Origin: Gemmatimonadaceae bacterium
GTDB taxonomy: Bacteria; Gemmatimonadota; Gemmatimonadetes; Gemmatimonadales; Gemmatimonadaceae
Length of the DNA stretch: 64,000 nucleotides
Assembly (NCBI GenBank): GCA_030647905.1
Contig: JAUSJA010000026.1
Coordinates: forward strand, 1-64,000
Reading direction: 5' to 3'
Part shown: one piece after another, positions 59,738 to 64,000 of the stretch
How the letters are laid out: every line of letters starts with the position of its first letter
Numbering within the stretch: position 1 is the stretch's first letter
Notes under the pieces: generated by a model
What the model was told of the DNA's origin: nothing
Databases searched by the model: none
Seen by the model: the letters and a program-made list of their open reading frames with translations, nothing else
Made by a program: the position numbers and the translations under genes

Positions 59738-60094
59738 ATGCCAACCCCCAACATAGTGAAGCCATCTGATATCTACGGATCGGTGGCGTCTGGGAGCCAG
59801 AGGCCGGCAAGCGACATCGATCTCGTAGTAGTTGGTCGGATCACGTTGACCAAGTTGTTGCCCCGATTGCGACGCCTTCAACGCCAGCTCGGCCGCGAAA
59901 TAAATCCCACGATCTATACGCCCGAAGAACTAAGGTCCAAGTATTCGCACCGCGAATATTTCGTTCGCCGTGTTATGGAACGACCAAAGATCATGTTACT
60001 GGGGACGGAAAATGACCTTGCGGAGCTGGTTGGTCAAAGAGGTCTACTTGATAGCAACCACGCTGCGAGACAAGGTCCGAGCGTGGCTGGCTGA
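59738..60094 (+). CDS. Nucleotidyltransferase (MNT-type), probably N-terminally truncated
   Basis: The 118-residue protein has the minimal nucleotidyltransferase signature: YGSVASGSQRPASDIDLVVVG, that is GSxxxG plus the catalytic Asp pair. REINPTIYTPEELRSK and MERPKIMLLGTENDL follow, as in MNT proteins that carry an N-terminal winged helix. That N-terminal domain is missing here, and no HEPN partner gene is adjacent. It may be a solitary antitoxin-like enzyme or a relic. The start is directly after the palindrome and no ribosome binding site is seen. Confidence 0.65.
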   Translation: MPTPNIVKPSDIYGSVASGSQRPASDIDLVVVGRITLTKLLPRLRRLQRQLGREINPTIYTPEELRSKYSHREYFVRRVMERPKIMLLGTENDLAELVGQRGLLDSNHAARQGPSVAG

Positions 60095-60181
60095 ACGCCA
60101 TCCAGAGAAGGTCGAGGCGGGTGAGCGTCGGACGGCAGACTTAAGAGTGTGAAGAATTTTCATGGCCAGAAGGGGCCTCCT

Positions 60182-60571
60182 TCAGGTAGCGCCGCGTTTC
60201 AACTGGTATCGCCCAGAAGTAACCGGTCGCGCGGATTTACCGGGCTGATTGCGAAGCAGATATGTCCAGGCTGCCCGTCGCCTACCACCGCGCAGAGTCA
60301 CATACACTCGCTTCCGGGTAAACTCCGGACCCTCGTATCTGTCCAACGTCTCGAGCGAGCGGTCAGTGGTCTTCTCCGGAAAAGCGTACAGCTCACCGAA
60401 GACGCGATTGCCCGCGGACCTTTCTCGATAGACGCCCGGGTAGCGGCCCAGGTCGTAGAGCATTCCAGACATTGACGCAACGTCAACAAATTGCGCGTTG
60501 CGCATGAGAGCATGAGGAGAACGCCTGGTGGAGCGCTTAAGCGTTCCATAGACGAAAATCGGCAGTGCCAT
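60182..60571 (-). CDS. Gamma-glutamylcyclotransferase (AIG2-like)
   Basis: The protein of about 129 residues begins at the ATG at 60571 with LPIFVYGTLKRSTRRSPH, the GGCT-fold YGTL substrate loop. FGELYAFPEKTTDRSLETLD and YEGPEFTRKRVYVTL follow, with the catalytic Glu in the RYEGP block. Such enzymes release 5-oxoproline from gamma-glutamyl amines. It overlaps the upstream gene by 35 nt and closes the primase-helicase operon. Confidence 0.85.
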   Translation of the reverse strand: MALPIFVYGTLKRSTRRSPHALMRNAQFVDVASMSGMLYDLGRYPGVYRERSAGNRVFGELYAFPEKTTDRSLETLDRYEGPEFTRKRVYVTLRGGRRRAAWTYLLRNQPGKSARPVTSGRYQLKRGAT

Positions 60572-60884
60572 CAGTTCGAAGCCAGCAAGTTGGTTTGCTG
60601 AGGATTTCGTTATCAGAAATCTGGCGGAGTTGCCCCAGGCTTGCCAAGAGTTCAAAGAAATTCAGATACCTGAAAAACTCGTCGACAACCGGGAGGTATT
60701 TGCCCGCTGTCACGGCCTCTTGAAGCTCAGTGTACGCGGGATCTTCGTGGTAATCCAATATTCGGCGCACGTGAGCGTATCGGTCCGTTTCAAAGAACTT
60801 CTCGTGCAGCGAGGAGAGCCACTCGGCGCGTCTCGTGCGAACCGCCCGACGATAGTGGTTGATCGCGAACAAAGCTCCGCCCAT
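60537..60884 (-). CDS. Helical protein, DUF4760-like
   Basis: The 115-residue helical protein begins with a short hydrophobic stretch (MGGALFAINHYRRAVRTRR). A charged region follows with FFETDRYAHVRRILDYHEDP and FFRYLNFFELLASLGQLRQIS. The pattern of a body helix followed by YLNFFELLA recalls DUF4760, which is often found near defence genes. The ATG at 60884 is chosen, with a GTG six bases upstream as alternative. It lies 53 nt after the primase-helicase stop and overlaps the cyclotransferase gene. Confidence 0.6.
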   Translation of the reverse strand: MGGALFAINHYRRAVRTRRAEWLSSLHEKFFETDRYAHVRRILDYHEDPAYTELQEAVTAGKYLPVVDEFFRYLNFFELLASLGQLRQISDNEILSKPTCWLRTDGTADFRLWNA

Positions 60885-60937
60885 CGTCACCCGAATTGTT
60901 TTACTCGCGGCGCGCGAAGCAGCCGCGCGTGCGAACG

Positions 60938-63394
60938 CTACAGATCCATCTGGTACCCGATAGCACGGTATCCGCGCAGCCGCTTCTCGAACATCCGCAC
61001 CAGCACCGGAATCGCCCGATCCACGTAGTCGTAGACATGCACCTCCCGCTTCCCGGCATATGCCCGGTGGAGTCGTCCGGCATATTGCACCAACGTTCCT
61101 CTCCACGCGAAGGGCATGGCGAGGAAGAGCGAATCGAGCCGTGCGTCGTCGAATCCTTCGCCAAGATAGCGGCCGGTTGCGAGCACCAGCCGTTCTTCGT
61201 CCGGTGGAATATCCGCCAACTGGCGCATGACTTCCCGTCGCACCTTCGTACCAGTGCCCCCGTGCATGACTACCAGATGCCGCGTGAATGGCCGAAGCCG
61301 GTTGGCCAGATACTCCAGGTGATCGCGTCGCTCTGTGAGGACAAGTGGCGAGCGCCCCACTTCGAGAGCACACAGGATATCGTCGAACAGCAGATCGTTG
61401 CGTGCCTCGGATGCGCCGAGAGCGGCGTACAGCTCCTGGATGCTCTGCTCGGTGAGGCCGGCGGCGAACGGTGTGTCACGAACGATCAGACGATGTGACA
61501 GTCGTCCGCGCAAAGCCGCCCCGGTGCCGATGACGTGTCGCACCGGCCCGAGCTGCATGTGCACGATGGGGTGCAATCCATCGCGCCGCGTTGGCGTAGC
61601 GGTCAACCCAAGGATATAGCGTGCCCATACGTGAGAGAGCACGCGCTCAATGGAGACCGCCGCGACGTGATGGCACTCGTCGACGATCACTGTTCCGTAC
61701 GATGCCACCAGATCGTCGACGACTCCATTCCGCACCAGGCTCTGGACCGTGGCGACGTCGATCGCGCCGGTGACATGTCGCTTTCCCGACGTGATCTGCC
61801 CGATGTCGCGACTCTGGAGCCCGGTGAAGGCAGCAATGCGCGAGACCCACTGATCGACTAGCGGTCTGCGATGAACCAGCACGAGCGCATTCCGCCCGCG
61901 CCGCGCGAGTAATGCGATGGCAATGACGGTTTTCCCCGAACCCGGCGGTGCCACCAGAACGCCGGTGTCGGTCAAAGCGAGAGTCTCGACGGCTTGCGCC
62001 TGTTCTGCGCTCAACGTGCCGGTGAAGCGCACATCGGCTGCGGCGCCATCAGTGCGCCGGTCTTCGACGACCAGCGCCACGCCATAACTCGCTAGCAATG
62101 CCTGCAAATCGTCCAGGCAACCGCGGGGAAGTGAGATATGCGCGGGGAGTTCCTCGGCGCAGCTGACAATCCGTGGTGTGTCGTGGGTTGAGAGGCGCAG
62201 TCGCTGCTTCTGGTAGAATTCGGGGTTCTGGAACGCCGCCAGTTGCTTGATCTGCGTGATGAGTGACGAGGGTAGCCCAACCAGGGGAACGAAGAGTCGC
62301 TGGGCGATCACTGCGGCGACGCATTCGGGGACGGGATCCGTGAGGCGACGCGATTGCGACTCCATCGGCGATGGAGCGAGTTCCCATGGTTGATCCTCCG
62401 GCTGTGTGTCCGTCTCGCGGACGGCCCGTACGCCGAGGATGCGTCCGCTTTTCTCCGCCTCTCGGGCGAGGAGCTCGAGCGCGGCAGCCGTATGTCGCTC
62501 AACTGACGCGAGATATTCCCATTGATCGGCCTGCGGTTCCCACCGATCGTTGAGGAAGAGTGTGTTGCCCTGTTCGGCTGCGCTGCGTTGCAACGGCAGC
62601 GCGATCAGGTTTCCGAAGCCGCCTTTGGGTAGGGTGTCCTGATTCGGGAAGAGCCGGTCGTACGACGTGAGCCGGAGCTGGTGCCGGCGCACCATCGTCT
62701 CGGTAATCAGAAAGCAGCCCACGGTGCGCGCGGTGCGAGCGGGCACCGGACTGGAGAAAAAAAACCACACATGCGCACCCCTCCCGGAGCGCGACCGCTC
62801 GACTGACGGCTCAAGACCGAAAGTCCGACACGTCTCCGCAAAGGCCGCTACATCATCGCGCCAGCCGTCGTCATCGAAGTCGGCCGCGAGGAACCAGCAC
62901 GTGTCGTCCGTCAGCAGCGGGTATACGCCGATGGTGTGCCGGCCGCGCAGGTGATCTTCAATCACGCGATCCGTGACAGGGAGAAACTCACGATTCAGAG
63001 CGTCTCCGCCCCGGAGCAGTGGCTTCTCGCGAACGCCCCGGAACCATTCGTTGGCGCACGCCGGGGCATAGCCCGACCGATTGAGTTTCGGGTTGTGCCA
63101 GAACTTCGGATAGACGTCTTCGCGGCCACGAAAGAGCGTGCGAAACCGGGAGATTTTCTCTGGAACGCTCAGTCGGGATGATGTCCCCGGCGGCGACGGT
63201 GCTGGTACTGAAGGACGCACCCCCAGCGCGACGGCCTGCCGTTCACGCAGATCCAGCAGGTGCGCTCGAGCTTCGGCTAACTCGTGGTCCAGCCGTGCTA
63301 CACGCGCCTCCTGTTCAGCGAGCGCCGATTCGATACCGGGCGGGTCGTCCTCAGAATTCATATCCATCGGGTGGACTCGAACTCTGAGGCTCAA
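60938..63394 (-). CDS. AEP primase-SF2 helicase protein of TOTE conflict-system type
   Basis: The protein of about 818 residues combines three parts. A coiled coil covers residues 20-60. The archaeo-eukaryotic primase domain has FLAADFDDDGW with the catalytic Asp cluster (172-176) and SRSGRGAHVWFFF with His208, plus LFPNQDTLPKGGFGNLIALP. The SF2 helicase has Walker A PPGSGKT with Lys488, DECH at 572-575, GLTATPTRRDG and ATGRYLGEGFDDARLD. This order is known from TOTE systems proposed to counter invaders. The first start is a TTG overlapping the DUF2442 stop; ATGs at 63367 and 63361 are alternatives. Confidence 0.9.
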   Translation of the reverse strand: MSLRVRVHPMDMNSEDDPPGIESALAEQEARVARLDHELAEARAHLLDLRERQAVALGVRPSVPAPSPPGTSSRLSVPEKISRFRTLFRGREDVYPKFWHNPKLNRSGYAPACANEWFRGVREKPLLRGGDALNREFLPVTDRVIEDHLRGRHTIGVYPLLTDDTCWFLAADFDDDGWRDDVAAFAETCRTFGLEPSVERSRSGRGAHVWFFFSSPVPARTARTVGCFLITETMVRRHQLRLTSYDRLFPNQDTLPKGGFGNLIALPLQRSAAEQGNTLFLNDRWEPQADQWEYLASVERHTAAALELLAREAEKSGRILGVRAVRETDTQPEDQPWELAPSPMESQSRRLTDPVPECVAAVIAQRLFVPLVGLPSSLITQIKQLAAFQNPEFYQKQRLRLSTHDTPRIVSCAEELPAHISLPRGCLDDLQALLASYGVALVVEDRRTDGAAADVRFTGTLSAEQAQAVETLALTDTGVLVAPPGSGKTVIAIALLARRGRNALVLVHRRPLVDQWVSRIAAFTGLQSRDIGQITSGKRHVTGAIDVATVQSLVRNGVVDDLVASYGTVIVDECHHVAAVSIERVLSHVWARYILGLTATPTRRDGLHPIVHMQLGPVRHVIGTGAALRGRLSHRLIVRDTPFAAGLTEQSIQELYAALGASEARNDLLFDDILCALEVGRSPLVLTERRDHLEYLANRLRPFTRHLVVMHGGTGTKVRREVMRQLADIPPDEERLVLATGRYLGEGFDDARLDSLFLAMPFAWRGTLVQYAGRLHRAYAGKREVHVYDYVDRAIPVLVRMFEKRLRGYRAIGYQMDL

Positions 63395-63855
63395 GCCGCC
63401 CGCGTCGCGGAGGGCTTGCGAGGCCGACCCCCACGGCGCCCGTTCCGCCTCGAGGCAGCTGCTTTCGCCGAACTTCGCGCACTCCCGCCCTTCTTACCCA
63501 CTTCTGCCATCCAGCGGCGCGTACCGAAGACCCCGCCTAGCAGCGCCGGAACGTAATGGTCAATCCCAAGCGCCGGCCAATGCAAGCCTGATCCGGGTCC
63601 TTCGATCTCGATTTGACCCAGTTCTTCGGGCTTCCTGCCTTCAAGGCCTTGTATCAGGGCGCGCGGAATGGCCACTTCGATACCAGTTGAGAGCAGCAGA
63701 ACGACATGATCTCCCCGGGCACGATACTTCGCCTTTATGACCCGAATGCCCCGCTCTTCCTGACTCCTGGCTTGTGCAATCGCCTTCTCGATCTGAGCGT
63801 CGTTTGCCAATACCTTGGCACTTGTCCTCACGTGTGCGGTTCTGAGCTTTGTCAT
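63391..63855 (-). CDS. DUF2442 protein
   Basis: The protein has about 154 residues from the ATG at 63855, whose ATGA overlaps the stop of the upstream frame. The DUF2442 domain is seen as HVVLLLSTGIEVAIPRALIQGL and LHWPALGIDHYVPALLGGVFG. A basic tail rich in Ala, Arg and Gly follows (KAAASRRNGRRGGRPRKP). Such proteins often pair with DUF4160 proteins in toxin-antitoxin-like loci. Here it directly precedes, and overlaps, the primase-helicase gene. An ATG at 63873 is also possible. Confidence 0.8.
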   Translation of the reverse strand: MTKLRTAHVRTSAKVLANDAQIEKAIAQARSQEERGIRVIKAKYRARGDHVVLLLSTGIEVAIPRALIQGLEGRKPEELGQIEIEGPGSGLHWPALGIDHYVPALLGGVFGTRRWMAEVGKKGGSARSSAKAAASRRNGRRGGRPRKPSATRAA

Positions 63856-64000
63856 CGGTGCATTGCCTCCCATGCCGCGACTAGCATATCAAAGTTGTCA
63901 GCTGCCAAATCCAGAATGTGTCGCACCTGATTTCGTTTCGCTTTCCCTGGCTGTACTGCATCCTTTCGATTGGCCAGAGTCACAGTTGCATTCTCATTCA
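63852..64000 (-). CDS. Partial gene at the window edge, C-terminal 49 residues
   Basis: An open minus-strand frame runs in from beyond the window end and stops at 63852, overlapping the DUF2442 start by 4 nt. The visible part contains VTLANRKDAVQPGKAKRNQV and HILDLAADNFDMLVAAWEAMH. The final helix resembles the end of DUF4160 proteins, the usual DUF2442 partner, but this is only a suggestion. The rest lies outside the window. Confidence 0.5.
   Translation of the reverse strand, partial: NENATVTLANRKDAVQPGKAKRNQVRHILDLAADNFDMLVAAWEAMHR

Overview
The window is GC-rich, with genes on both strands and short intergenic gaps. Its gene content points to a free-living Gram-negative bacterium, most likely of the phylum Gemmatimonadota. 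This is an inference from the mix of genes: Ser/Thr kinases fused to TolB-like and TPR regions, many secreted exopeptidases (M1, M19, M20, S9A, DUF885, tricorn-type S41), a Wzi-type outer-membrane barrel and many lipoproteins. No 16S rRNA or other universal marker is present, and I saw no rRNA, tRNA or CRISPR array.

Layout. 1-2.7 kb is an accessory segment with a SAM methyltransferase, a UPF0158 gene followed by an attC-like hairpin, and a 5'-truncated integron integrase. 2.8-6.7 kb is a phenylacetate block (paaJ-paaY-paaZ). 6.7-15 kb holds a Wzi barrel, a small membrane protein, an aminotransferase, an M19 dipeptidase, a rhodanese, a broken DUF411 gene, an M1 peptidase and a GNAT enzyme. 15.3-19.1 kb is a DinB / DUF885 peptidase / class-V aminotransferase operon in which the last two proteins carry Tat-like leaders. 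19.2-25.6 kb carries two MFS exporters, a VWA protein and a D-aminoacylase-family lipoprotein. 25.7-32.3 kb has a decayed kinase, ogt, citrate synthase, an S9A peptidase and yggT-yggU-pseudo-receiver. 32.3-49.1 kb is mostly oxidoreductase, peptidase and glycosidase genes (M20 twice, NamZ/DUF1343, GH18, GH20, tricorn) plus a kinase-TolB-TPR protein. 49.1-52.4 kb is an accessory patch with a VapBC-type toxin-antitoxin pair, nitrilase and Fic fossils, an SGNH-like lipoprotein and a fragment of a primase-helicase gene. 52.4-55.0 kb is a second kinase-TPR protein.

55.8-64.0 kb is the most interesting part. One unit (55773-59478) reads as a five-gene operon: ribbon-helix-helix protein, winged-helix-like protein, membrane protein with a C-terminal Ig-like (BIG2) domain, GHSLGT serine hydrolase and secreted protein. 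A palindrome sits on its promoter, and I recognise no described system with this composition. Next to it are a truncated DUF2442 gene and a truncated nucleotidyltransferase. Beyond them lies an operon around an archaeo-eukaryotic-primase plus SF2-helicase protein of the type described for TOTE conflict systems, with DUF2442, a helical small protein and a gamma-glutamylcyclotransferase.

A recurrent non-coding element, tandem heptamers of consensus A(A/G)CGGG(T/C), occurs in four intergenic gaps (15.1, 22.4, 27.1 and 52.4 kb). In two of them it lies in head-to-head inverted orientation. Many gene fossils lie beside these arrays or in the accessory patches, which suggests repeated deletion and recombination.
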